From Pyropia yezoensis (Eukaryota; Rhodophyta; Bangiophyceae; Bangiales; Bangiaceae), in contig CM020620.1 in the NCBI GenBank assembly GCA_009829735.1, forward strand, positions 14,257,420 to 14,321,419: a DNA stretch of 64,000 nt, written 5' to 3'. The translations under genes were made by a program, and so were the position numbers. Within the stretch, counting starts at the first letter, position 1, and every line of letters begins with the position of its first letter. Shown piece after piece: positions 19,303 through 31,070 of this stretch. Under the pieces are notes generated by a model. That model saw nothing but the letters and a program-made list of their open reading frames with translations, made no database searches and was not told the origin of the DNA.

Positions 19303-20792
19303 CTAGTGTCTATTCTACTGCCAGCCTCATTTGAGCCTTTCCGGCTCAAATGAGGCTGTTTTTCGGTCGTCTTTTTGACCATGTTCCGTTCACCGGAGCG
19401 CTTTTTTGACGCCAGAAATTGACTCAGCGCCGCGCATTTGTGCTTGGGAGAACTCAGAGGCATCCAAACTGGACGGGCTGTGGAGTTTTGGCGCCATGTG
19501 TGCGCGCCATCGCTCCCTTCCCGCGCGACGACGACTGTTCATGAGAGCGGCAGTGCAGCACGCAGGACAGCCACAGCGGGCGCAAACTGTTCCGCCCCTT
19601 AAGAGGTACGGCTCACAGAGTGCGCGCGTTCTTCACTCTGCCCCGCAGGTGCGTGTGCGCGGTCCCAGCGACACCCTCGCTTGACCTGTCACCGCGTTCG
19701 CCATTATTGTCTGTCGCTGACGCCGTGCTGGGTTCTCTTCTCGCCCTCTCTTGTGCCGTGCGTGTGCCTCTGCTTGGCGTGATGGCCGAGCACGTGAGCG
19801 GCGGCTGCTCGTCCGCCCCTACCCTCACCCCCGCCCCTACCGACACCCCCGCCTCTGCCCCCGCCCTCCTGCCTGCTACCCCTACGGGTTCTCCCCCTCC
19901 ACCGACACTTGGTGCCTCCCCTTGTCGACCTCCCCGAAGGGGGTGTTTGTAGCCGCGACCGCCGTGATCGATGCCACTGTACCTCCGCGGCAAAGACCCC
20001 CATCCGCGCTGGTATCAGAGATGAGGTGCCGCAGGCTTCTAATGCATAGACACGGCGCCGACCTCGCTACATGCTGTTCGTGGCGGAGAGTGCGAAGGAG
20101 AAGAAAAACTGCGGGGGGAGCCGCTTGCAGACCGCGTTTGTGGCCCGGCCGCTCTTGCTGCGTGCATGCCCTGGACGCAGGCTCCCTAAACCCTGTCTTT
20201 TGCGTCCGTGTCCCATTTCCATACGACAACATCGGAGCGCACACTCTCTTTCGTTTAGCTTTCCCCCCGACACATACTGGCATTGCGCTTTGGCCGTTTA
20301 AGCAGCCATGGGCAGCGGTGGCGGCGCGGTCTTTCGCCAACGGCCTGCCCAGTGATTGCTTCTGGTGAGCGCCACGGCGGCATTCGCCCGCTGTGAACGC
20401 TTTGGAGTGCCGCCGAGTGGTGGGCCGCGCCAACGTCCCAACGCAGTTGCGCTACACTCTGTGAGGCGACCGAGGCCAGTCGCCGAGCCCCTCAAAGCGA
20501 CCAGACTCAGACGCCGGAATCGCTTCTTTAACCGCGATGGAGGCTCCAGAACCACTCTGGGAGAGTAGCACACCGAGAGTAGAAGTCTTGTCGACACCCC
20601 CAGGCGGAAGTGGCGGGCCCGTCTGGTACTCAACGCCAGCAGTAGGCCGTTGCGCTTCTTTGTATACACGTTCTTTGCCGCGTTTGTGGCCAGAGTGGTC
20701 AAAATCGACGATTTCGGCGGATCAAGGTCGAGCCTCATTTGAGCCTCTGAGCTGTCTCATTTGAGCCTCGGGAGCAGTAGAATAGACACTAG
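19303..20792 (+). mobile_element. TIR element, left copy of the palindrome (CACTA-like ends)
   Basis: This copy of about 1.49 kb is bounded by the 19-base inverted repeat CTAGTGTCTATTCTACTGC (19303-19321) and its complement (20774-20792). Just inside the left end is a stem-loop with 15-bp arms of AGCCTCATTTGAGCC (19323-19337 and 19343-19357). Near the right end the same core recurs (20734-20766). Subterminal repeats and ends that read CACTAGTG in the palindrome centre resemble CACTA DNA transposons. Internal open frames are all short and none resembles a transposase, so this is probably a non-autonomous copy. Confidence 0.65.
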
Positions 20793-20831
20793 TGTCACTA
20801 GACTCTAGTGTCACTAATGTCACTAGTGTCA
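20793..20831. repeat. Centre of palindrome, CACTAGTGT-type short repeats
   Basis: The spacer between the two inverted copies consists of imperfect repeats of TAGTGTCAC with several ACTAGT hexamers. It looks like several element termini abutted together and is only partly self-complementary. Confidence 0.6.
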
Positions 20832-22312
20832 CTAGTGTCTATTCTACTGCTCCCGAGGCTCAAATGAGACAGCTCAGAGGCTCAAATGAGGCTCGACCTT
20901 GATCCGCCGAAATCGTCGATTTTGACCACTCTGGCCACAAACGCGGCAAAGAACGTGTATACAAAGAAGCGCAACGGCCTACTGCTGGCGTTGAGTACCA
21001 GACGGGCCCGCCACTTCCGCCTGGGGGTGTCGACAAGACTTCTACTCTCGGTGTGCTACTCTCCCAGAGTGGTTCTGGAGCCTCCATCGCGGTTAAAGAA
21101 GCGATTCCGGCGTCTGAGTCTGGTCGCTTTGAGGGGCTCGGCGACTGGCCTCGGTCGCCTCACAGAGTGTAGCGCAACTGCGTTGGGACGTTGGCGCGGC
21201 CCACCACTCGGCGGCACTCCAAAGCGTTCACAGCGGGCGAATGCCGCCGTGGCGCTCACCAGAAGCAATCACTGGGCAGGCCGTTGGCGAAAGACCGCGC
21301 CGCCACCGCTGCCCATGGCTGCTTAAACGGCCAAAGCGCAATGCCAGTATGTGTCGGGGGGAAAGCTAAACGAAAGAGAGTGTGCGCTCCGATGTTGTCG
21401 TATGGAAATGGGACACGGACGCAAAAGACAGGGTTTAGGGAGCCTGCGTCCAGGGCATGCACGCAGCAAGAGCGGCCGGGCCACAAACGCGGTCTGCAAG
21501 CGGCTCCCCCCGCAGTTTTTCTTCTCCTTCGCACTCTCCGCCACGAACAGCATGTAGCGAGGTCGGCGCCGTGTCTATGCATTAGAAGCCTGCGGCACCT
21601 CATCTCTGATACCAGCGCGGATGGGGGTCTTTGCCGCGGAGGTACAGTGGCATCGATCACGGCGGTCGCGGCTACAAACACCCCCTTCGGGGAGGTCGAC
21701 AAGGGGAGGCACCAAGTGTCGGTGGAGGGGGAGAACCCGTAGGGGTAGCAGGCAGGAGGGCGGGGGCAGAGGCGGGGTGTCGGTAGGGGCGGGGGTGAGG
21801 GTAGGGGCGGACGAGCAGCCGCCGCTCACGTGCTCGGCCATCACGCCAAGCAGAGGCACACGCACGGCACAAGAGAGGGCGAGAAGAGAACCCAGCACGG
21901 CGTCAGCGACAGACAATAATGGCGAACGCGGTGACAGGTCAAGCGAGGGTGTCGCTGGGACCGCGCACACGCACCTGCGGGGCAGAGTGAAGAACGCGCG
22001 CACTCTGTGAGCCGTACCTCTTAAGGGGCGGAACAGTTTGCGCCCGCTGTGGCTGTCCTGCGTGCTGCACTGCCGCTCTCATGAACAGTCGTCGTCGCGC
22101 GGGAAGGGAGCGATGGCGCGCACACATGGCGCCAAAACTCCACAGCCCGTCCAGTTTGGATGCCTCCGAGTTCTCCCAAGCACAAATGCGCGGCGCTGAG
22201 TCAATTTCTGGCGTCAAAAAAGCGCTCCGGTGAACGGAACATGGTCAAAAAGACGACCGAAAAACAGCCTCATTTGAGCCGGAAAGGCTCAAATGAGGCT
22301 GGCAGTAGAATA
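20832..22312 (-). mobile_element. TIR element, right copy of the palindrome
   Basis: It is the reverse complement of the left copy. Paired positions sum to 41624 in the inner part. Beyond a C-run the sum is 41623, because the left copy has five Cs (near 19848) where this copy has four. I found no other difference between the arms. The outer end stops at GCAGTAGAATA (22302-22312) without the last bases of the terminal repeat. Confidence 0.75.
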
Positions 22313-24430
22313 TAGTGCTTTTCTATACAATGCCCGGACACGGGGCTGCGGCGTTTCTCTTGTCAGAGGTGGACCACCAAGTCGCAGGGCGTGGGCAGCC
22401 AATGGCAGCCCAGGCCTGTCCACGTGCCTAGACCTGCTTCCGGTACTTTGTTGAGTGCCGTTGACCCAGGCCAGTCCTCACAGGAGATGTCCATGTTTGA
22501 TGCGAGTTGGCTGCTTGCCCGGTGGTCCCTTTTCAGCGATCGATCGAGGCCCGTTCCCAAGAGACCCAGTGTGAATGGGATCTGCAAGAATTTAAAGTCT
22601 ACCCTGTACATTTCCTGGCACATCGCGATATTTCTTGAGATCGACCGATGAAGGCTCGACAGCCACACATAGGCAAGCCTCGAGTTGGCAGTCACTTTTT
22701 GAAATCCGTGGAATGCTTTTGGTGGCGGATTGTCCGCCACCGTCGTCGCCTCCACTTACCGTCGTCGCAGCGATCTGGCCCCACGACGGCTGCCGGCGAT
22801 CGGCAGCGGCGGTGGCGGCGGCGGCGGGAGCCCTGGTGACTTCGGCGGTAGCGACGGTGGTGGCGATCATGGTGTGCTGTCGAAGTGCTCGCCGTCCGTC
22901 TTTTTGGCGGCGGTGGGTGTCCGTGGCGACTGTGGCGGCGGCCCCGTCCTTGGCGACTGTGGCGGCGGCCCCGTCCGTGGCGATGACGGCGGTCGACGGT
23001 CGTGACGTCGGTGGGCGTCAGCGCGGCGATGGCTGTCGATGGCGACCTCGACGGCATCGGCAGGTGTGCTCGTCTGTGGTGCTGGAGGGGGGGGGGGGGG
23101 GGGGCGGTGGAGTGCGGGGGGGGGGGGCGGTGGAGGGGGGGGCAGGGGGGTGCTGCGGTGGCTGTGGGTGGTGAGCGACAGTGGAGGGGGGGATGGTTGC
23201 TGTGGCTTTGGTGGTGAGCGACGGTGGAGGGGGGGGATGGTTGCCATGATGTTTGATGGGTTGTCGGCGGGGGAGGGGTCGGCGTGGCTGCGGCGATGCT
23301 CGTCTGCGGCGGCCGCAAGAACGGGTGCGCTCATCCACGGCGGCAAGTGGTGTCCACGTTTGTGGCGATTTAGGTGGGGAAAGGCGCACGACGGCGTTAT
23401 TGGTGTGATGAGGGGCCGGGGGGGGGGGCTGCTGCGGTTGTGATGGTGGGGGTGGGAAGGGGGGGGATGGCCTTGTGGGTGACGGGCGGGGGGGACGGTG
23501 GTGAGGGAAGCTATACGGAGGGTGGGGGGGACTTTTTGGTAGAGCGCTCGTGGTGGTAGGGGTGGTGGATGCTTGGAGAGGCGGTGGGTGGTGGGAGGGG
23601 GATGGGTTGTGGGAAAGTGGAGGGGGGGGGGGGGGGTGCTTGATTTGGTGGGGTGCTTGGGGGGAGGAGGTGCTCGGGGGGCGGGGAGTCGTTGGGGGCG
23701 ACCCCGCCGCCTCTGTTTATTTTTCACTAGTTTTCCCATGTTCTCTTTTCCCGTAGCGTTTAAGTGGTGGGCGAGCGCTATGGCTGGTCGCCGTGGCTGT
23801 TTGGCAGGTGCAGGGGACTGCGGCGTTGGCGGCGGTGGGGTGCGGCGGTCGTGCACGGGGACGGTTGCGAGGATGTCGTCGCTGTGGCCATCTTCCGCGA
23901 CGGTCTTCCGCCGCGGTGGTGCTCGTGGCCGCCCCCGGTTGTGACGAAAATGGGATTGGGGTGGCGGCGGCGGCCATTGTGCTCTGGGGGTGCAGGCGAG
24001 CGGCGACAGCGATAGTGGCTGGGAGGGGTGGTGACGATCGCTGCTGCGCGGTGGGGTCATGGGAGGGGAAGGAGCGGCGGCCGTGGAGGTGCCACTGCTG
24101 GGGACGCTGATTGTCCTCGTCCGTCGTGGTGGAGGAGTGGTTGGGGGGGTGGACGCAACGACTGCGTTGGCGTGCTGATGGGGGCCGGAGGAGGGGACAG
24201 CTGTTGTCGTCTTGGTAGGAGTGGGGGGGGGTCGGCGATGATTGTGCCGGCTGTGTTGGGATGACGGTAAGAGGAGCACGACGTGGGGGGGGGGAAGGGG
24301 ATGGCCGCAGAGTGCTCGTGGTCGTGCTGCTTGGTTGGGTACTGGTAGGGGGCTTTTGCTGGGAGGAGCTTCGTTCTGGGGGGGGGGCGGGTGTTGGGCA
24401 GGGGGGGGGGGGTGCTGGGTGTGGGAGATT
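22313..24430. other. Unassigned DNA, strongly G-rich on the plus strand
   Basis: The first about 430 bases are of mixed composition with no recognised gene. From about 22800 to 24430 the plus strand becomes G/T-rich with many runs of four or more Gs and the complement is proline-codon rich. This yields a long minus-strand frame (24471-22867) of Pro/His/Thr low complexity that I do not regard as a gene. The G-runs could form quadruplexes. Confidence 0.55.
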
Positions 24431-24479
24431 GGGCCGGAATTCGGTACCAATACTTTGAAGATTCGGGTCAAGTGGACCT

Positions 24480-24958
24480 GACCGGAAGTCGAAATTCACC
24501 CGACCCACGATGGTGAAACTTCTGACTTCTGGACGGAAATTCGACTAGGACTTCCGACATACTAGAGCAGGGTAATGCTGCTGGTATTTGTTTCTTGGGA
24601 TTTTTGCACGGGAGCCAGACGGATTTCTACGCTTTGAGTTCTTTGCATGTGGAGTGATATGATTGGTTTGTTTGAGGGTTCATTTTCTGAGTGTTTTGAG
24701 GGGTTGCGTGAGCGTGTGAGGAGGGTTGATAAGGAGGGACAGCAAGGCGGGGAGGGCCCACCTTGGCTGGCCAAGCAAGAAAACACCGTCTGGCTCCGAC
24801 ACATCTTGTTCGTGCCTTGGTGAGTGGACCCGCTCACCACACGCAAGTTCCGTGTTCGGCTGTGTGGAGGTGCTTGCTTCCGGTGTCCCAAGTTGGGATA
24901 TCGGCAATACTCCTCTTCCTTCCCTGACTCGGGGTTGGTGCTTGGGAGTACTGCTACA
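24480..24958 (+). mobile_element. 5' LTR of element B, left end uncertain
   Basis: The right end is fixed by TGCTACA (24952-24958) two bases before a primer binding site. No matching TGTAGCA start was found upstream, so the left end is either diverged or truncated. Composition changes from G-rich to mixed near 24430-24480, and the given start is only an estimate. Confidence 0.5.
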
Positions 24959-24960
24959 GT

Positions 24961-24977
24961 TGGTGGATCAGCGGGGG
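24961..24977 (+). other. Primer binding site of element B
   Basis: TGGTGGATCAGCGGGGG lies two bases after the LTR end. It differs at two of 17 positions from the site used by elements A, D and E, which suggests the same or a related primer tRNA. Confidence 0.65.
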
Positions 24978-25275
24978 AGAGGATATCGACTTTGGTACCT
25001 CCCTTGACCGGAGACGGGACCAAGTTGGCCCCTCTCCCCCTTCGGCACCGAGACTTCCGGTGACACGATCGACTCGCCTACGTTCCGAGCGTTCGCTGGG
25101 CGACGAGGTTGGCCACCGTGAGTCTTGGTGGGAGACCCGGAGTTTCGGGAAACCTCACCGCCTTCCTTGAGGCAGGTGGAGGGGTGGAACGTGCTCTAGG
25201 AACTCCCTAGCTGACGATCCCCGACTCTGGACACCGTTTGGTCGTTTTGGTTGACTCCACGTGACTCTTGTGGAG

Positions 25276-27039
25276 ATGGCTGGTGAGGGAGACCCCCCCA
25301 TTGCGCCGAGTGTACCTGGGGAGGGGGAGCGTAGTCCTCCCCCGACGGGCGGAGTACCACCCAGGCCGGGCAGTGCGGATGTGGTGGGTCCAGAGGTTGG
25401 ACCCCGACGGCGATCGGCCAGGTTCCTTCCCAGGCCGTCACCGGAAGAGACGGGCGGAGTTCGCCCTTCTCCGGTGGGAGCGCCGAGCCAGCGTCAGGCT
25501 CCGGCAACCTCTTCGGGGAGTGACGACACTCACTTCGGCATGGGACCGCCGACCGGCAGAGGTGACGGGACAGGGAGTTCTGTACCCCGGGTTGGTGGGT
25601 CCGCGCCACGACTGGTGCCGGAAGGACCGGGTGGGAGCTCGAGTCAAGCTCCACCTGGATCATCCGGTATCGTGGATAACTCGGTGATGACTGCCATCGC
25701 ACAAGTCGTGCGAGAGGAGGTGGGGAAGGCGTTGAAGGGGAGCACCCCTCCGCCTGAGCAGGCCTCGAGGCGTCAGAAGCGACGGGAGATTCGACGTACT
25801 CTCCGTCGTGAGGTGGACTCGGAGTCTGAGTCCTCTGCAAGTGGCAAGTCGGGTGAAGAAGATCTTACTCGACATGGTCGTGTGACTCACACGGACCGTC
25901 TTGGGACTAGAGTCGTCCCAGGAAAGATCGTGGTGAATAATCCATTGTTCAAGGATGTCTTCGACTGTGAGACATATGGGTTGGTCAACAAGTCGTTGAC
26001 CTACTCAAATAGCCAGGCCCGTACCCTGGGCCGGCGCAAGAAACACGTTGCGCAATCCTTCGGGGTCCGTTCAGAATGGGACGGGACTCCACCCCTGAAG
26101 GTCTTCCAGTTTTTGCGGAAGTTCGCAAAAGCCTGCGATGACAATGATGTCTCTGAAGCTGAAGCGTTTTTCATGCTTCAGGACTTCACCAAGGAGCCAC
26201 TCCGCTCCGAGGTGATGAACGTCATGCCAAGTCGGCATGGTGGGAATCCGGGTGAGGTGACCTCCTACCTGGAGTTGGTTAATTGGATCCTTCGTCTTCA
26301 CGCAGACGAGGCTTCCTTGGCTGTGCAGGTTGAAGAGTTCAACCGCGCCACCCAGAGTAAGGGTGAAGAGGAACGGGAGTTCGCTGAACGACTCCGTCAG
26401 CTGAACGTCCTCTGTGGATTCCTATATCCCCAAGGAGTCATTAAGGGACGCTTTGTGGAGGGTGTCCACCGAGCAGCTCGAGCGACTGTGCGAGAGCGTA
26501 ATACTCCGACCATGACTCTGGCGGAGTTGGCACGCATCGCCCAGACTAAGGGTGATGAGTACCGCTGGCTCGTGTCTGAGCAGCGGAAGGAACGAGAGAA
26601 AGAAGTTAAGGGAATGGAAGCAAGTCGCTTCCGCAGAACTGCAAGGATGCCTTCCTACACGCGGACGTACCCTGCAGTACCTTCGTCCTCAACTCGAGAG
26701 ACGGAAGGTATGGTGGCCGCCATCCCTGATAAGTCACAGGGAAAAGCGGGGCCATCGGCGTCGATGAGTGATCGGCCGTGTTGGCAGTGTTCCAAGTCGG
26801 GACACTGGGCAGCCCAATGCCCCACTCTGGACGTTCGTTTGAGAGCCCTGTTGGCTCGTATTGGGAAGCTCGGTATTCCGAGGACTGATTCGGATACCCG
26901 GCCACACACCACACGTGTGACGGCCATGACTCAACCTAAGTCAGAGGATGAGTCCACGCTTGAGAAGGGGGAAACCTCTTCCCCCAGCTCAAGTGGCAAG
27001 GATACTCCATCATCCGAGTCGGATGAGGGAAACGCCTAG
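25276..27039 (+). CDS. Gag-like protein of element B
   Basis: The 587-aa frame starts at the ATG at 25276; an upstream GTG in frame at 25261 is not used here. The N-terminal half is Pro/Gly/Ser rich. The capsid-like core (F-D-C-E-T-Y-G-L, S-E-W-D-G-T-P-P-L-K-V-F-Q-F-L-R-K-F-A-K-A-C-D-D-N-D-V) is clearly homologous to the Gag of D and E. One CCHC knuckle follows, C-W-Q-C-(4)-H-(4)-C, and then an acidic serine-rich tail. The frame is intact. It ends with TAG 38 bases before the first ATG of pol, so the ATGA overlap of C, D and E is absent. Confidence 0.85.
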   Translation: MAGEGDPPIAPSVPGEGERSPPPTGGVPPRPGSADVVGPEVGPRRRSARFLPRPSPEETGGVRPSPVGAPSQRQAPATSSGSDDTHFGMGPPTGRGDGTGSSVPRVGGSAPRLVPEGPGGSSSQAPPGSSGIVDNSVMTAIAQVVREEVGKALKGSTPPPEQASRRQKRREIRRTLRREVDSESESSASGKSGEEDLTRHGRVTHTDRLGTRVVPGKIVVNNPLFKDVFDCETYGLVNKSLTYSNSQARTLGRRKKHVAQSFGVRSEWDGTPPLKVFQFLRKFAKACDDNDVSEAEAFFMLQDFTKEPLRSEVMNVMPSRHGGNPGEVTSYLELVNWILRLHADEASLAVQVEEFNRATQSKGEEEREFAERLRQLNVLCGFLYPQGVIKGRFVEGVHRAARATVRERNTPTMTLAELARIAQTKGDEYRWLVSEQRKEREKEVKGMEASRFRRTARMPSYTRTYPAVPSSSTRETEGMVAAIPDKSQGKAGPSASMSDRPCWQCSKSGHWAAQCPTLDVRLRALLARIGKLGIPRTDSDTRPHTTRVTAMTQPKSEDESTLEKGETSSPSSSGKDTPSSESDEGNA

Positions 27040-27077
27040 CCGCTGGGACTAAGACTGACCCAAAGGCTCCAGCGGTA

Positions 27078-30000
27078 ATGAAGCGGGTTGCTTCACGCTC
27101 ACCGACCCATGGGAGAGTGAAGGTCCTGACTCGACCTCGAGGGGTGAGACCTAGGGACAAGGCCCCTCCTCAGAAGCACGACCCGAGTCGGATTGTGTCA
27201 GTGCTGGTAGGGAGTAACTACCAGGTCGCAGCTCGACTCTGGCTGCAGGATGGATATGAGTTTACCTCTCGTGTCATAGTCGACACAGGCTCTGCTGCCT
27301 CTCTCATTAGGCAAGACTTATTGCCAGAGGGGACGGATGTGAGCCCCGCCGGCTCACCCGAGTGGCGTATGTTTGATGTCAATGGGGGACTCCTCCCCAT
27401 TGTTGGGTCTATTGCATTGACTGTTTGCATTGGGTTCTACCAGACGCAGGTGAACTTTGGAGTAGTCTCCAATATGTCAGTCCCCGTACTCCTGGGAACT
27501 GACTATCTGGACCTCCATGTCCCGGCCGTCTGTGGACCGGAAGGGATAATCCGAATGCGTAATGGAGAGACTGTCCCCATATTGCGTAAAGGGAGGACTG
27601 TTTCCCCTACGACTCATCAACCTAGGGAAAACTCTCCCAAGGGTGGAGGCTCTACGACCCATGTACGAGTATGTAAGGGTACGGTAGTCCCGCCCCGATC
27701 AAGGACCTTTGTGCGAGTACGCACACGGTTTCGAGGGAATGGACTTGTTTCCCCCCGTGGACCGAGTCTATTATACTCACCAAGTGCAAGTTGCTTGGGG
27801 CCCCATGACTTGTGGGGATGACCAAACCTGGTGGGTGGAGGTCCTCAACACGTCGGAGGAACCTCGACGACTCCCCGGAGGCATGAAGATTGCGTCGATC
27901 TCTACCTTTGAGGGGAATGTCGTTGCTGTGACTCAACAGCAATGGGAGGATATTGGAATGGCAGGCTCTGCCGACCAATCGAGTTCATCGACGGCTAAGT
28001 CGCCGACGGTACATCGGGAGAACATCCCGGAGTGTTTACATGGACGACTGGATGAGTTAATCCAGAAGCATCACAAGTTGTGGAATGGTGACCTTGGGCT
28101 CATCAAGGCCACCGAACACAGAATCGTGTTGAAGCCAGGGGCTAGGCCAGTTCGCCTGAGTCCCTACCGTATGGGACCAGACTCACGGGAACTCACCCGA
28201 GAGCAGGTCCAACGGATGCAAGACATGGGTGTCATTGAGCCTTGCTCAAGTGAGTGGGCCAGTCCCATAGTCTTGGTGCCCAAGTCAGACGGCACGATGC
28301 GGTTCTGCATCGATTATCGTAAGCTAAACGAGCGGACGGTAAGGGATAGTTACCCCTTACCCCGTATGGACGATTGCCTTGACTCACTCGGTGAGGCACA
28401 GTACTTTTCCACGTTGGACTGCAACGCGGGGTACTGGCAGATACCCATCCGCAAGGAGGACAGACACTTGACCACCTTCACGTGTCACTGTGGAGTTTAT
28501 CAGTGTACACGGCTCCCTTTTGGGCTTTGCAATGCACCTGCGACTTTCCAGCGTGCTATTGACTTGATACTTGCCGGAGTCAAGTGGCAGATCGCCCTGG
28601 TGTATCTGGACGATATCATTGTGTTCTCCGGGACTGCCGAAGAACACTTGTCCCACTTGGACAGAGTGTTTACCCTGTTGGGTGAAGCAGGAGTAACACT
28701 CAAACCTACGAAGTGTCACCTCTTTAGTAATGAGGTGGAGTACCTCGGCCATATAGTCCGGCCAGGTCGCATTCTGGTCAATGAGAAGAACCTCATGGCC
28801 ATCCGTCGGGCGAAGTTCCCCCAGACGCAGACACAACTCAGGAGCTTCCTGGGTATGTGTAACGTATACAGACGCTTTGTGGCGAACTATGCCAAAGTGT
28901 CTGCACCGTTGAACCACTTGGTAAGTTCCAAGATGCCCAAGCGCTTGGATGCTCCCAAACCCCCGGAGCAAGAAGCGTTTGATAGGTTGCGAGAGCTCCT
29001 CTGCAACCCACCGGTGTTAGCGATCCCGAGACCGGGGGCTCACTACATCGTTGATGTGGACGCAAGTTACGACCAACTCGGTTGTTGCTTACTCCAACAA
29101 CAGCCTTCGGGGGAGTATTTACCCGTTGGCTATTTCAGTAAGGGACTCTCACCCGCCCAGAAGAACTATTCTGTGACGGAGGTAGAGGGTCTTGGCGTGG
29201 TATGGGCAGTCTCCATGCTACGGCCATACATCGAAGGAAGGAAGTTCCTCATTCGATGTGACCACAAGGCTTTGAAGTGGATACTCACCACTACAGCCTG
29301 TACGAATAACCGACTCAATCGATGGCGACTCTGCCTCGCTGAGTTCGATTATGATGTTGAATATCGGCCAGGCCCGAAGCATGCGGTTGCGGACGCGTTG
29401 TCTCGCATACCGACGGATGGGAAAGACACTTCCCCTATCCCTGAGGAACTCCCTCATGTGGCAGTGACCACTCGCTCCGGAACTGTCCTCGACCCGAGGA
29501 TGCCTGGCATGGCCAAATTATTACCCGTGTCTTTGGATGAGTTTGTCCAGGCACAGGAGAGCGACAAACTTTGTCGACGACTCAGGAAGGAGCTCGACCA
29601 GGCTCAACCGACTCGGTTCTTCCTGAATGACAACGGCATACTCTGCCGTAAGGGATATACCCAGGGGGACAAGCAAGTCGTCGTCCCCAAGGAGTTACGC
29701 AAGAGTATCCTCCAACGGGAGCACTCCTCACCGTTGGGTGGACACCCAGGGTCTACGAGGATGTATCAGACCCTACGTAAGAAGTACTATTGGCCATCAC
29801 TCGTGGCTGATGTGTACGGATATGTAGCCGCATGCGCGACTTGCGCAAAGAATAGACTCATGGAGTCCCGGCAGACTTCTTCCATGAGACTCTTTCCTGC
29901 AACAGAGCCGTTTGCAGCGATAGCAGTGGACTTACTCGGTCCACTACCACGAACACCTGAAGGATATGAGTACCTTCTGGTGATGTGTGATCGCTTCACT

Positions 30001-31070
30001 AAGCTCACACGGGTATCCCCACTCAAGGATATCACAGCCGTGGACGTTCTGAGTGAGTTACTCGACGTCTGGGTTGCCAGTTATGGCATCCCCGACTCTA
30101 TCCTTTCGGATAACGGACCACAGTTTGCGTCCGTCCTGTATCAGGGAGTCATGAAGATGTTGGGGGTGCAGACGAACTTCGCCACCCCTTACCATCCCCA
30201 GACTAATGGGCAGGTGGAACGATTCAACAGGACTCTAGTGCGCCAGTTGCGTCACTATGTCCCATGACCATGTAGTCACATGGGCTCGTTATGCGTCACT
30301 ACTCGTGACAGCATACAACTCCCAGGTACACAGTAGTACGGAGAGGCACCGTTTGCCTTCGTCTGCCCCCGACGACTTCCGTCAGTAGCTGTGGAGCGTC
30401 TCACCCAGACTGAGGGTGAGACTTCGACTCAAACACCGAGTCAGGCGAAAGCCTCCCTACTCCAGAGACTGGAGGAGATGATACCCCTTGTCCGGGCTAC
30501 TATGGAGAAGGCCCAAGCCCGTTACAAGAGGTACTTCGATGTCCGAGTCAGACATCGTCGCGATCCGCTCCGAGTTGGAGATTGGATTTATGTTAACTCC
30601 CACGACAATAAGGGAGGGAAATTGGTCTTCAAGACTCTGGGACCATATCACATCCTTAAAACGGATGGACGTCGGTTAACCATCGAGAGTGATGATGGTA
30701 TCCGGACAATAAATGGGAATCACGCGACTCGCGCACCCGAACCCCCCAGAGGGAGATCCCGCTTGGGAAAGGGCTTTGCAAGCATGGAAAGTCCCATCCT
30801 TGCCGACCTCTTCCAATAAGCCATTGGAGGCGGTGTTCGACAAGTTTGTCGGGCACGGATATGATGAGTCGGGGGCGACTCATGCTCCGAGTCAGGTGGT
30901 TCGGGTATGGACCAACTTCCGACACATGGGAGTTTGTAGAGGACCTACCAGTAGAGAAGGTCCGTAGATACTGCCAGACTGTGGGCATATCTATACGCCG
31001 ACGTAGCACTCGTACGTCGGGGGATGAAGTCCCTGCTCCAAGTCAGAGCAGAGCGGCAAGCCAACCATGA
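27078..31070 (+). pseudogene. Element B pol: protease, RT, RNase H, integrase, chromodomain (frameshifted)
   Basis: The protease part (V-D-T-G-S-A-A-S-L-I-R) is in one frame to about 27750. There a C6 run (27751-27756) shifts it into the frame that carries RT (F-C-I-D-Y-R-K-L-N, V-Y-L-D-D-I-I-V), RNase H (D-V-D-A-S-Y-D-Q-L) and integrase. The integrase has the HHCC zinc domain, then L-S-D-N-G-P-Q-F and N-G-Q-V-E-R-F of the DDE core. Further frame changes occur near 30261, 30345, 30730 and 30875. The C-terminal chromodomain is at about 30880-30990 (R-V-R-W-F-G-Y, D-T-W-E-F-V-E-D-L). At least five frameshifts make it non-functional as read. The domain order protease-RT-RH-INT-chromodomain places it in the chromovirus branch of Ty3/Gypsy. 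Confidence 0.88.

Noticed and set aside
19751..20433. Frames of 183-205 codons inside each palindrome arm
   Set aside because: No transposase or other recognisable motif; equal-sized frames exist on both strands of the same stretch.
22867..24471. 534-codon minus-strand frame
   Set aside because: Almost only Pro, His, Thr and Ser, the complement of G-runs, with no domain.
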